A DNA stretch of 64,000 nucleotides from an uncultured Bacteroidales bacterium (GTDB lineage Bacteria > Bacteroidota > Bacteroidia > Bacteroidales > Muribaculaceae): NCBI GenBank assembly GCA_900542185.1, contig UQMZ01000014.1, positions 1 to 64,000 of the forward strand, in the 5' to 3' direction. A program made the translations under genes and the position numbers. Positions 33,584-42,544 of the stretch are shown here, piece by piece; position 1 is the stretch's first letter, and each line of letters begins with the position of its first letter. The notes below the pieces were generated by a model, which made no database searches, was not told where the DNA came from, and saw only the letters and a program-made list of their open reading frames with translations.

Positions 33584-34918
33584 ATGTCAAAGGTTATCAA
33601 GATTAAGAAAGGGCTGGACATTCCATTGACGGGGGAAGCCTCCGCCCGGATTACGCAAGACACCGTCACGAAGACATTCGGACTTGTGCCTGACGATTTC
33701 CCGGGCTATAAATGGAAATCGGCCGTCAAGGAGGGCGACACCGTCAAGGCCGGCGATCCCCTGTTCTATGCAAAAGAGGACGAGAATCTTCGTATCGTCA
33801 GCCCTGTAGCCGGATCCATAGCCGAAGTGCACCGGGGCGAACGACGCAAAATCGAATATATCAAGGTCGATGCCTCAGGCAATGAGACTGCCGAACTCAA
33901 GGCCGATGCCTCGTCCCGCGACGCCATCCTGATGTCGCTGAAGCAGTCGGGTCTGTTCGCGATGCTGCGCCAGCGTCCTTTCGACATGGTGCCGTTCATG
34001 CCCCAGGCTCCCCGCGACATATTCGTCACGGCATTCGATTCCGCGCCCCTGGCTCCCTCCATGTTAGACAACATCGACCTGAAGATGCTGGAGAAGGGTC
34101 TGGACATTCTCTCTCAGCTCACCGACGGCAAGGTCTATCTGTCCGTTCCATACGACGCCGACATAAACAGCAAAGCCGCCGAAGTAGTGGAATTCAAGGG
34201 TCCGCATCCCGCCGGCAATGTCGGCACGCAGATAGCCTCCATACGCCCGGTGGACAAGGGCGATGTGGTCTGGACCCTCGATGCTGTCACCGCAGCCCGC
34301 ATCGGTAAATTCTTTGACAGCAACGCACTCGACTTCTCCACGGTCGTGGCTCTGACAGGTCCCGAGGTCAAGGATCCGCACTTGGTGCAGACTCTGATCG
34401 GCGCTGCAGTCAAGGATATACTGAGAGGTCAGCTCGTGGACGACAATCAAAACAAACGAGTCATATCGGGCAATGTCCTGACAGGCTCGCAGATTAAGTC
34501 TGATGAAGGATTCCTCCGCTATCCCTACCGTCAGATCACGGTGATAGAGGAAGGCGATACCGCCGACGAGTTCATGGGATGGGCCTCGATGTCGCCCGTC
34601 AAATATTCCGTACACAACACCTTCCCCACTTTCCTGAAGGGTCTCGGCAAGGGATTCCATTTCGACGCCCGCATCCGTGGCGGTCACCGCGCCATGATCA
34701 TGAACAATGAGTATGACCACGTGTTCCCGATGGACATATATCCCGAATACCTGATCAAGGCCATCATGGCCAAGGACATAGACCGCATGGAGAAATTGGG
34801 CATCTACGAAGTGGCGCCCGAGGACTTCGCACTCCCTGAGTTTGTAGACACATCGAAGCTCGAGCTCCAGAAGATGGTGCGCGAAGGTCTTGACTACCTG
34901 CGTCAGGAAACAATCTAA
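33584..34918 (+). CDS. nqrA: Na+-translocating NADH:quinone reductase subunit A
   Basis: NqrA is the peripheral cytoplasmic subunit of the sodium-pumping NADH:ubiquinone/menaquinone reductase and is implicated in quinone binding. The 444-residue length is normal. Family stretches are IKIKKGLDIPLTGEA at the start, EGDTVKAGDPLFYAKEDENL, VAGSIAEVHRGERRKIEYI and VLTGSQIKSDEGFLRYPY. It is the first of six contiguous nqr genes in the standard order A-F. The operon has a good promoter upstream. Confidence 0.97.
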   Translation: MSKVIKIKKGLDIPLTGEASARITQDTVTKTFGLVPDDFPGYKWKSAVKEGDTVKAGDPLFYAKEDENLRIVSPVAGSIAEVHRGERRKIEYIKVDASGNETAELKADASSRDAILMSLKQSGLFAMLRQRPFDMVPFMPQAPRDIFVTAFDSAPLAPSMLDNIDLKMLEKGLDILSQLTDGKVYLSVPYDADINSKAAEVVEFKGPHPAGNVGTQIASIRPVDKGDVVWTLDAVTAARIGKFFDSNALDFSTVVALTGPEVKDPHLVQTLIGAAVKDILRGQLVDDNQNKRVISGNVLTGSQIKSDEGFLRYPYRQITVIEEGDTADEFMGWASMSPVKYSVHNTFPTFLKGLGKGFHFDARIRGGHRAMIMNNEYDHVFPMDIYPEYLIKAIMAKDIDRMEKLGIYEVAPEDFALPEFVDTSKLELQKMVREGLDYLRQETI

Positions 34919-34951
34919 CCTCCCCCGAAAACATTCTAACACCTTTATATT

Positions 34952-36145
34952 GTGAAAGGATTAAAAAAGAACATAGACAAGATCAAGCCGCAGTTTGAGA
35001 AGGGAGGCAAATACTCCAAGCTCCAGTCTGTATTCGACGGCTTCTACACCTTCTTGTTCACGCCCAACGAGACGGGCAAATCCGGCGTTCACATCCACGA
35101 CAGCAACGACTCGAAGCGTGCCATGATCACAGTGGTCATCGCTCTGCTGCCCTGCTGTCTGTTCGGCATGTGGAACATCGGTCTGCAGCACAACATGGCG
35201 ATCGGTGACGCCGACCGCAATTTCTGGTCGTTATTCTTCTATGGCTTCTGGGCCGTCCTGCCTCAGATCATCACGGCATACGCTGTCGGTCTTGGCATCG
35301 AGTTCATCATCGCCCAGATCCGCCACGAGGAGATTCAGGAGGGTTTCCTGGTTTCGGGTCTCCTGATTCCGATGATATGCCCCGTCGATACTCCGGTATG
35401 GATGCTGGCCGTTGCGGTGGCCTTCTCGGTTATCTTCGCCAAGGAAGTGTTCGGCGGCACAGGCTATAACTTCCTGAACGTGGCCCTGGTGACTCGCGCA
35501 TTCCTTTTCTTCAGCTATCCGTCGAAGATGAGCGGTGACAACGTATTCGTACAGCTCGGCAGCCAGTCCGCCGTCCACGGATATTCCGGCGCAACACCTT
35601 TAGGTCAGCTTGCATCGCAGACCGAGCCTACCGGCATTGTCACCAACATATTGGGCGATCCCCTCTCAGCTACCGACATATTCATGGGATTCTATCCCGG
35701 ATCGTGGGGCGAGACCTCGTGCCTCTGCATCTTCATCGGTATGGCAATCCTGCTGCTGTCGGGCGTAGGCAACTGGCGCATCATCCTGTCCGGCCTTGTG
35801 GGCGGTTTCCTGATGGCTGTGGTGGCCCACAACTGGGCAAGTCCCCTTTACCCTGTCACCTACCTCAAGCCGCTTGAGCAGCTCGGACTCGGAGGTTTCC
35901 TATTCGCCATCACGTTCATGGCCACAGACCCTGTGACGGCCTGCCGCACACGCGTGGGACAATATATATATGGAGCGCTTATAGGTATCGTCGCCATCCT
36001 GATCCGCTGCTACAACACAGGTTATCCCGAGGGTGCGATGCTCGCGGTTCTTCTCATGAACTGCTTCGCTCCGCTTATCGACTACTGTGTGGTCAACTCC
36101 AACATTCGCAAACGTATGCGCCGCTTGACGGTCCGCAACCTTTAA
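34952..36145 (+). CDS. nqrB: Na+-translocating NADH:quinone reductase subunit B
   Basis: NqrB is the membrane core subunit that carries covalently bound FMN and riboflavin and forms part of the sodium channel. The 397-residue protein starts with GTG. It has about ten membrane segments and the flavinylation motif SGAT with Thr215 (in HGYSGATPLGQLA). An ApbE-type flavin transferase is needed to attach the FMN and is not in this window. The gene follows nqrA by 33 bases. Confidence 0.97.
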   Translation: MKGLKKNIDKIKPQFEKGGKYSKLQSVFDGFYTFLFTPNETGKSGVHIHDSNDSKRAMITVVIALLPCCLFGMWNIGLQHNMAIGDADRNFWSLFFYGFWAVLPQIITAYAVGLGIEFIIAQIRHEEIQEGFLVSGLLIPMICPVDTPVWMLAVAVAFSVIFAKEVFGGTGYNFLNVALVTRAFLFFSYPSKMSGDNVFVQLGSQSAVHGYSGATPLGQLASQTEPTGIVTNILGDPLSATDIFMGFYPGSWGETSCLCIFIGMAILLLSGVGNWRIILSGLVGGFLMAVVAHNWASPLYPVTYLKPLEQLGLGGFLFAITFMATDPVTACRTRVGQYIYGALIGIVAILIRCYNTGYPEGAMLAVLLMNCFAPLIDYCVVNSNIRKRMRRLTVRNL

Positions 36146-36155
36146 TACTCAGATT

Positions 36156-36875
36156 ATGAACCGTCAAAGCAATACATACACCATCATCTATTCCACAGTT
36201 CTTGTAGTGCTTGTGGGAGTCGTGCTGTCGGTGGTCTATCAGGCACTGCGACCCAAACAGGTTGAGAATATACAGAACGACACGCGCCGCCAGATTCTGG
36301 CCGCCGCGCTGATCACGCCCACAGAGGGTCAGGATATAGCCACTCTGTGGCAGGAGCATATCACGGCTTCCTATATAGTGAACGACAAGGGTGAAAAAGT
36401 AACGGACGCCAAAGTGGATCCTTTCGACGTGAAGGTTGACCAGGAGGTGAAGAAGACCCCCGACCAGCGTCTGCTCCCCGTGTTCGAATGCAATACGGAC
36501 AAGGGCACGAAATACATTCTGCCCGTTTACGGTGCCGGACTCTGGGGCCCCATCTGGGGTTACATAGCGTTCGACAATAACGGCGACACCATCTACGGAG
36601 CCTATTTCGCACATCAGGGCGAGACTCCCGGACTTGGCGCCGAAATAGAAAAGCCCGCTTTCCAGAAGCAGTTCGAGGGCAAGGACGTATTCTCGACCGA
36701 CGGTCAGTTCCAGAGCGTCAAGGTAGTGAAGAACGGTCAGGAACCTGCCACCGGCGCCTGGGTACACGCCATTTCCGGCGGTACCATCACATCGCAGGGC
36801 GTTCAGAAAATGCTTCTTAACTCGTTGGAACCTTACTCGGCCTTCCTCGCCGCACTAAAATCTGATAACAAATGA
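36156..36875 (+). CDS. nqrC: Na+-translocating NADH:quinone reductase subunit C
   Basis: NqrC is anchored by one N-terminal helix (about 8-28) and exposes an FMN-binding domain to the periplasm. The 239-residue protein has the flavinylation motif in AISGGTITSQGVQKML, with Thr210 as the expected FMN attachment site. The conserved GAGLWGPIWGYIAF-like stretch precedes it. It starts 10 bases after nqrB and overlaps nqrD by four bases. Confidence 0.97.
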   Translation: MNRQSNTYTIIYSTVLVVLVGVVLSVVYQALRPKQVENIQNDTRRQILAAALITPTEGQDIATLWQEHITASYIVNDKGEKVTDAKVDPFDVKVDQEVKKTPDQRLLPVFECNTDKGTKYILPVYGAGLWGPIWGYIAFDNNGDTIYGAYFAHQGETPGLGAEIEKPAFQKQFEGKDVFSTDGQFQSVKVVKNGQEPATGAWVHAISGGTITSQGVQKMLLNSLEPYSAFLAALKSDNK

Positions 36876-37495
36876 ACTGGAAAAAATCATTCATACCTTT
36901 GGTAAACCCGTTGTCGAAGGACAACCCGGTCATAGTCCAGATTCTCGGTATATGTTCGGCGCTGGCCGTAACGGCCAAAATGGAGCCGGCCGTGGTGATG
37001 ACCATCTCGGTGACAGCCGTACTCGCATTCGCCAACGTCATTATCTCGCTGATGCGCAAGACCATCCCTTCGTCCATCCGTATCATCGTGCAGCTGGTGG
37101 TCGTGGCCGCTTTGGTTGTGATAGTCGATCAGGTTTTGAAGGCTTATAATTACGAAGTCTCCAAGGCGCTGTCGGTGTTCATAGGCCTTATCATCACCAA
37201 CTGTATCATCATGGGACGCCTTGAGGCTTTCGCCCTCAACAACCGCCCCTGGCCGGCATTCCTCGACGGTATCGGTAACGGACTCGGATACGGTATAATC
37301 CTGATTATAGTCAGCTTCTTCCGCGAGCTGTTAGGGAGTGGCACTATCTTTGGATTCCAGATATTCCCCGACTTCTGGTACGAGGCCGGATACATGAACA
37401 ACGGTCTGATGATTCTGCCGCCTATGGCGCTCATCGTGGTGGCCTGCATCATCTGGGTGCACCGTTCCGTCAACAAGGATCTGCAGGAAAAATAA
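36872..37495 (+). CDS. nqrD: Na+-translocating NADH:quinone reductase subunit D
   Basis: NqrD is a six-helix membrane subunit, homologous to NqrE in inverted topology; together they coordinate an intramembrane Fe-S centre. The 207-residue protein contains NPVIVQILGICSALAVTAKM and TNCIIMGRLEAFALNN, with conserved cysteines in GICSA and TNCII. Its start overlaps the nqrC stop (ATGA), so the two are translationally coupled. Confidence 0.96.
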   Translation: MNWKKSFIPLVNPLSKDNPVIVQILGICSALAVTAKMEPAVVMTISVTAVLAFANVIISLMRKTIPSSIRIIVQLVVVAALVVIVDQVLKAYNYEVSKALSVFIGLIITNCIIMGRLEAFALNNRPWPAFLDGIGNGLGYGIILIIVSFFRELLGSGTIFGFQIFPDFWYEAGYMNNGLMILPPMALIVVACIIWVHRSVNKDLQEK

Positions 37496-37513
37496 TCACA
37501 TTCACTCGAAATA

Positions 37514-38128
37514 ATGGAAAATTTAAATTTGTTCATACGGTCGATATTCATCGACAACATGATATTCGCCTATTTCTTGGGAATGTGTTCGTTCCTGGCG
37601 GTATCCAAAAACGTTAAGACAGCCTTCGGTCTGGGCGTGGCGGTTACGTTCGTACTGCTGATCGCGCTTCCCGTTTCGTGGTGCATCAACGAGTATCTGC
37701 TGAAACCCGGCGCGTTGAGCTGGCTGGGCAAGGAATATGCCGAAACCGACATATCGTTCCTGGGCCTGATTATGTTCATCGCGGTTATCGCCGCCCTGGT
37801 GCAGATTCTGGAAATGGTAATAGAGAAATACACCCCGGCGCTGTATAACTCGTTAGGTATATTCCTGCCGCTTATCGCAGTGAACTGCGCCATCCTGGGT
37901 GCCGTGCTGTTCATGCAGCAACGCGAGTTCAGCAACGCCTGGACAGCCACTGTTTACGGTGCCGGTTCCGGTATCGGCTGGCTTCTGGCCATCACCTGTC
38001 TGGCCGCAATCCGCGAACGTCTTGACAATTCCAAAGTGCCCGCCCCGCTGCGCGGCGTCGGAATCACTTTCATCATCACCGGCCTCATGGGCATCGCGTT
38101 CATGAGCTTCCTCGGCATTAAACTTTGA
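37514..38128 (+). CDS. nqrE: Na+-translocating NADH:quinone reductase subunit E
   Basis: NqrE is the partner of NqrD with six membrane helices. The 204-residue protein shows DNMIFAYFLGMCSFLAVSK and VNCAILGAVLFMQQREF, with the paired Cys in GMCSF and VNCAI matching those in NqrD. It follows nqrD by 18 bases and ends just before nqrF. Confidence 0.96.
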   Translation: MENLNLFIRSIFIDNMIFAYFLGMCSFLAVSKNVKTAFGLGVAVTFVLLIALPVSWCINEYLLKPGALSWLGKEYAETDISFLGLIMFIAVIAALVQILEMVIEKYTPALYNSLGIFLPLIAVNCAILGAVLFMQQREFSNAWTATVYGAGSGIGWLLAITCLAAIRERLDNSKVPAPLRGVGITFIITGLMGIAFMSFLGIKL

Positions 38129-38139
38129 TTCTATCGGCT

Positions 38140-39429
38140 ATGTATATCTGCGATATAATTTGGAACAACGTTCTGGTGGCAGGCCTGATATTCCTGATAA
38201 TTGTCCTGGCCCTGACCATCATACTGTTAGTGTGCAAGCATTGGCTTGTGAATTCGGGCGAGGTAGCCATAGACATCAACGACGGCTCCAAGCTGCTTCA
38301 TGCCCAGGCAGGCAAGTCGCTGCTGGCCACATTGGGCGAGAACGGCGTGCATCTGTCGTCGGCCTGCGGCGGTAAGGGCAGCTGCGGTCAGTGCAAGGTT
38401 CAGGTTCTTTCCGGCGGCGGAGACATACTTCCCACCGAGGCCGTCCACTTCAGCCGTAAGGAAATCAAGGACCACTGGCGCCTCGGATGCCAGGTCAAGG
38501 TGAAGAACGACCTGGCCATCAAGGTGTCTGAATCCGCTCTCGACGTCAAGGAATGGGAATGCGAGGTTATCTCCAACAAGAACGTGGCTACGTTCATCAA
38601 GGAGTTCATCGTCAAGCTGCCTGAGGGCGAGCACATGAACTTCATCCCCGGAAGCTACGCCCAGATCCGCATACCAAAATATGAGATGACATACGACGGT
38701 GACATCGACAAGTCGCTGATCGGCGACGAATACCTGCCGGCATGGCAGAAGTTCGGTCTGTTCGGACTCAAAGCCAAGAACGACGAGGAGACGGTACGCG
38801 CCTACTCCATGGCCAACTATCCCGAGGAGGGCGACCGCATCATGCTGACTGTCCGCATCGCTACGCCTCCCTTCAAACCGAAGCCTCAGGTCGGCTTCCA
38901 GGATGTGCCCTGCGGTATCGCCTCCAGCTACATCTTCTCCCTCAAGCCGGGCGACAAGGTCATGATGTCCGGTCCTTACGGAGACTTCCACCCCATCGTC
39001 GACTCCAAGGCCGAGATGATCTGGGTGGGCGGCGGCGCCGGTATGGCACCCCTCCGCGCACAGATCATGTGGATGACCAAGACACTGCACACCACCGACC
39101 GCAAGATGAGCTACTTCTACGGCGCCCGCGCACTTAACGAGGTGTTCTATCTCCAGGACTTCCTGCAGCTTGAGAAGGAGTTCCCCAACTTCAAGTTCCA
39201 TCTGGCTCTGGACCGTCCCGATCCGGCAGCCGATGCGGCAGGCGTGGCGTACACTCCCGGCTTCGTGCACGACGTGATGTTCAAGACATACCTCAAGGAT
39301 CATCCCGCTCCCGAGGATATCGAGTATTATATGTGCGGCCCCGGCCCGATGAGCAATGCCGTGAACAATATGCTCTACAACCTCGGCGTCGAGCCGTCGT
39401 CTATCCATTACGACAACTTCGGAGGCTAA
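38140..39429 (+). CDS. nqrF: Na+-translocating NADH:quinone reductase subunit F
   Basis: NqrF is the NADH dehydrogenase subunit through which electrons enter. With the ATG at 38140 it is 429 residues. It has an N-terminal membrane helix (about 8-31), then a 2Fe-2S ferredoxin domain with the Cys pattern in SACGGKGSCGQCKV plus LGCQV. A ferredoxin-reductase domain follows, with RAYSMANYPEEG for FAD and WVGGGAGMAPLRAQ for NADH, ending HYDNFGG. An in-frame TTG at 38125 overlaps the nqrE stop and would add five residues. I prefer the ATG because the membrane helix begins directly after it. Confidence 0.96.
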   Translation: MYICDIIWNNVLVAGLIFLIIVLALTIILLVCKHWLVNSGEVAIDINDGSKLLHAQAGKSLLATLGENGVHLSSACGGKGSCGQCKVQVLSGGGDILPTEAVHFSRKEIKDHWRLGCQVKVKNDLAIKVSESALDVKEWECEVISNKNVATFIKEFIVKLPEGEHMNFIPGSYAQIRIPKYEMTYDGDIDKSLIGDEYLPAWQKFGLFGLKAKNDEETVRAYSMANYPEEGDRIMLTVRIATPPFKPKPQVGFQDVPCGIASSYIFSLKPGDKVMMSGPYGDFHPIVDSKAEMIWVGGGAGMAPLRAQIMWMTKTLHTTDRKMSYFYGARALNEVFYLQDFLQLEKEFPNFKFHLALDRPDPAADAAGVAYTPGFVHDVMFKTYLKDHPAPEDIEYYMCGPGPMSNAVNNMLYNLGVEPSSIHYDNFGG

Positions 39430-39453
39430 TTTATCCGGCAGCATCATACTGTG

Positions 39454-39474
39454 GTGGCACCCCGCGGGTGCCAC
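39454..39474 (+). terminator. GC-rich hairpin after the nqr operon
   Basis: GTGGCACCC and GGGTGCCAC pair perfectly around CGC, 25 bases after nqrF. It is followed by TTCCGG rather than a T-run. It may be a weak terminator or an mRNA 3'-end stabiliser, and some readthrough into glyA is plausible. Confidence 0.55.
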
Positions 39475-39551
39475 TTCCGGTACTCGCCGCCCATAGCCCC
39501 GATTACAGCCATACAGCAGTATAAATCACATACCTTAATACTAACACAACC

Positions 39552-40832
39552 ATGCAGAGAGACAATCAGATTTTCGACATCATCGACCGCGAGCACTTGC
39601 GTCAGCGTCGCGGCATAGAGTTGATCGCCAGCGAGAACTTTGTCAGCGACGAAGTGATGCGCGCCATGGGATCATGTCTCACCAACAAATATGCCGAAGG
39701 CTATCCCGGCAAGCGTTATTACGGCGGATGCCAGGTAGTGGACGAGGCCGAGAATCTGGCCATTGAGCGTGCCAAGAAACTGTTCGGCGCGGAATGGGCC
39801 AACGTACAGCCTCACAGTGGCGCACAGGCCAACATGGCTGTATTCATGGCCTGTCTGAATGCCGGCGACACATTCATGGGCATGGACCTGTCTCACGGCG
39901 GTCACCTGTCGCACGGAAGCCCCGTTAACTTCTCCGGACTTATGTTCCGCCCCATCAGCTATACTGTTGACAAGGAGACGGGACGCGTCAATTACGAGGA
40001 GATGGAAACCAAAGCCCGTGCCGAGCGTCCGAAGCTGATCATAGCCGGCGCAAGCGCTTACAGCCGCGACTGGGACTACAAACGCATCCGCGCCCTCGCT
40101 GATGAAATCGGCGCCATCTTCATGGTGGATATGGCTCATCCCGCAGGTCTTATTGCTGCCGGGCTGCTCGATAACCCCGTGAAGTATGCTCACATCGTCA
40201 CCACCACAACCCACAAGACCCTCCGAGGTCCCCGCGGCGGCATGATACTGATGGGCAAGGATTTCGACAATCCCTGGGGCAAGACCACTCCTAAGGGTGA
40301 GATAAAGAAGATGTCTCAGCTTCTCGACTCCGCAGTATTCCCGGGCGTACAGGGTGGTCCCCTGGAGCATGTCATAGCAGCCAAGGCAGTTGCTTTCGGC
40401 GAGGCACTGCAGCCCGAGTGGAAGGCTTACGCCGAGCAAGTGCTGAAGAATGCCAAGGCTCTGGCCAACGCTCTGATTGCACGCGGTTATAAGCTGATAT
40501 CCGACGGCACCGACAACCACTGCATGTTAGTTGACCTTCGCACCAAGTTCCCCGAAATGAGCGGCAAGAAGGCCGAGCGCGTACTTGTCGAGGCTGACAT
40601 CACCGCCAACAAGAACATGGTGCCTTACGACACCCGCAGCCCGTTCCTGACCAGCGGCCTTCGCTTCGGCACGGCTGCAATCACCACCCGTGGCGCCAAG
40701 GAGGATATGATGGAGGTCATAGCCGATTTCATCGACCGTGTGCTTACCGATCCCGACAACGAACAGAACATCGCTCAGGTTCGCTCGGAGGTGAACGAAC
40801 TGATGAACGCTTATCCCATGTTCGCATGGTGA
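39552..40832 (+). CDS. glyA: Serine hydroxymethyltransferase
   Basis: GlyA interconverts serine and glycine with tetrahydrofolate, supplying one-carbon units in the cytoplasm. The 426-residue protein has the PLP lysine Lys222 in TTTTHKTLRGPRGGMI. Other family stretches are ELIASENFVSDEVMRAMGS, NKYAEGYPGKRYYGGCQ and MVDMAHPAGLIAAG. It lies about 120 bases after nqrF and overlaps bioD by seven bases. Confidence 0.98.
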   Translation: MQRDNQIFDIIDREHLRQRRGIELIASENFVSDEVMRAMGSCLTNKYAEGYPGKRYYGGCQVVDEAENLAIERAKKLFGAEWANVQPHSGAQANMAVFMACLNAGDTFMGMDLSHGGHLSHGSPVNFSGLMFRPISYTVDKETGRVNYEEMETKARAERPKLIIAGASAYSRDWDYKRIRALADEIGAIFMVDMAHPAGLIAAGLLDNPVKYAHIVTTTTHKTLRGPRGGMILMGKDFDNPWGKTTPKGEIKKMSQLLDSAVFPGVQGGPLEHVIAAKAVAFGEALQPEWKAYAEQVLKNAKALANALIARGYKLISDGTDNHCMLVDLRTKFPEMSGKKAERVLVEADITANKNMVPYDTRSPFLTSGLRFGTAAITTRGAKEDMMEVIADFIDRVLTDPDNEQNIAQVRSEVNELMNAYPMFAW

Positions 40833-41476
40833 TACAGTGGCCCGAACGACTTTTCATTACCGGCATCGATACCGATGCCGGTAAATCATACGTCACCGGC
40901 CGGCTGGCTGTAATGATGATGCGTGATGGACTCAGGCCCATCACGCAGAAATTCGTACAGACCGGCAATCACGACATTTCAGAGGACATCGAAGTACACC
41001 GTCACATCATGGGCACAGGGATGCTTCCTGTAGATAAGCAACGCCTCACGGCTCCGCTCATCTACTCCTACCCCGCTTCGCCCGAACTCGCCGCAAGCAT
41101 CGACGGCACAGTCGTGGACACCGACAGGATTGCCGAATGCACCGAATTGCTTCTGCACGAATACGACCATGTGCTGATTGAAGGCGCCGGTGGCCTGATG
41201 GTGCCGCTGAAAGGTGATTACCTCACCATCGACTATATCCGCGACCACAAGCTGCCTGTGGTGCTCGTCACAAACGCCACGCTCGGATCCATCAACCATA
41301 CCTTGCTGGCCCTCAACGCCATAAGTACATACGGACTCAAGCTGTTCGCAGTGGTGTTCAACCACCATTTCGACAACGACAAACCGATAGCCGAAGACAC
41401 TCACCGATACGTAGAATCGTGGGTCGAGAGGCATAATCCCGACACCCTGTTTATCGATGTGGAGTCATTGACATGA
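40826..41476 (+). CDS. bioD: ATP-dependent dethiobiotin synthetase
   Basis: BioD closes the ureido ring of dethiobiotin from 7,8-diaminopelargonic acid, CO2 and ATP. The 216-residue protein has the P-loop GIDTDAGKS (13-21), a Lys in ITQKFVQTG and the conserved VLIEGAGGLMVPL. The start codon lies in the last codons of glyA (ATGGTGA overlap), so its translation is probably coupled to glyA. The other biotin genes of this window are about 6 kb away beside priA. Confidence 0.94.
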   Translation: MVIQWPERLFITGIDTDAGKSYVTGRLAVMMMRDGLRPITQKFVQTGNHDISEDIEVHRHIMGTGMLPVDKQRLTAPLIYSYPASPELAASIDGTVVDTDRIAECTELLLHEYDHVLIEGAGGLMVPLKGDYLTIDYIRDHKLPVVLVTNATLGSINHTLLALNAISTYGLKLFAVVFNHHFDNDKPIAEDTHRYVESWVERHNPDTLFIDVESLT

Positions 41477-41528
41477 TTTCCGTTACAATTTATGCGCGGA
41501 AATTTCGTTAACCACAATAAGAGATAGT

Positions 41529-42290
41529 ATGAATGTCAATACACAAACGCGACAACCTTTGAAAGACGCACAATCAGATATACAGAATACAGAAGCAATA
41601 CATACCAAAATAAATTCCGCCCCTACAGATGTGGAACGAGTAGTAAGCATCTCCAAGCAGGAGCTTGCTGTGCTGCCCGTGGCCGCATTTCCCGGCAAGA
41701 TTGTAATGGTAGACCGTCCCGAGAAAGTATCTGAAGCCGTCAGCGCATTGTGTGCCGAAGCGGTTATAGGTTTTGATACGGAAACCAAACCCAGTTTCCG
41801 CCGGGGACATTCCAATAATGTGGCGTTGCTGCAGCTGTCAACCCATACCACCTGCTATCTGTTCCGCCTCAATATGATAGGAATGTATCCGGAGGTGCGC
41901 AGACTGCTTGAGAATCCCGACATCATCAAGATCGGAGTATCCATCCACGATGACTTCCACAATCTGCACAAGCTTTACGACATGACCCCACAGGGATTCA
42001 TAGACCTGCAGAGCTATGTCAAGGATTATGACATCATTGACAACAGTCTGTCGCGCATCTATGCCATTCTGTTCGGCAAACGCATCAGCAAGGGACAGCG
42101 CCTAACCAACTGGGAGGCTCCGGAACTTACAATCCATCAGCAGGAATACGCCAGCCTCGACGCATACGCCTGTATCCAGATCTACGACCATCTGAACCGA
42201 TATGGCTTTGATCCAGCCTCATCGCCGTATTACCATACTCTCGAGGAACTGCATCCCACCCCTGTAACACAGGACCAGCATACCGCCTGA
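41529..42290 (+). CDS. DEDDy 3'-5' exonuclease domain protein (RNase D-like)
   Basis: This 253-residue protein has an N-terminal polar extension (about 1-40) without predicted structure. A DEDDy exonuclease domain follows (about 45-240) with the three Exo motifs: Exo I IGFDTETKPSF, Exo II GVSIHDDFHNL and Exo III YASLDAYACIQIYD, where the Tyr marks the DEDDy class. It lacks the HRDC domains of full RNase D, so it may process RNA or DNA; Bacteroidetes homologues are usually annotated only as 3'-5' exonucleases. It follows bioD by 52 bases. Confidence 0.92.
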   Translation: MNVNTQTRQPLKDAQSDIQNTEAIHTKINSAPTDVERVVSISKQELAVLPVAAFPGKIVMVDRPEKVSEAVSALCAEAVIGFDTETKPSFRRGHSNNVALLQLSTHTTCYLFRLNMIGMYPEVRRLLENPDIIKIGVSIHDDFHNLHKLYDMTPQGFIDLQSYVKDYDIIDNSLSRIYAILFGKRISKGQRLTNWEAPELTIHQQEYASLDAYACIQIYDHLNRYGFDPASSPYYHTLEELHPTPVTQDQHTA

Positions 42291-42326
42291 TTTATCACAC
42301 TGAATCTGCGCACAGTCCGATTTATC

Positions 42327-42542
42327 ATGAATAGAATCCCAGATTCCCGTAAACGCATTCCGCGTTCAGTATGGCTGCCAACGCTATTGCTATGCTATCT
42401 GGCAGCCATGAGCATATATTTCGGCGGCGACCTGATCCGTAACGGCGAGACGACCCGACTCATAGTCGTGTCCGCCATCGAACTGGCCCTTATCGCCGCC
42501 CTCTACTTCTTCCTCAAGAGGAAGGAAGCCCGCAAGAAATAG
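42327..42542 (+). CDS. Small membrane protein, unknown function
   Basis: This 71-residue protein has a basic N-terminus, two predicted membrane helices (about 15-33 and 44-63) and a basic tail (KRKEARKK). No family is recognised. It follows the exonuclease gene by 36 bases and faces lpxH, with only two bases between the stop codons. No terminator hairpin is visible between them. Confidence 0.7.
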   Translation: MNRIPDSRKRIPRSVWLPTLLLCYLAAMSIYFGGDLIRNGETTRLIVVSAIELALIAALYFFLKRKEARKK

Positions 42543-42544
42543 TC

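Noticed and set aside
33584..39429. An Rnf complex instead of NQR
   Set aside because: Subunits A, D and E are related between the two systems. The order A-F, the NqrA N-terminus, and an NqrF with ferredoxin plus reductase domains identify NQR.
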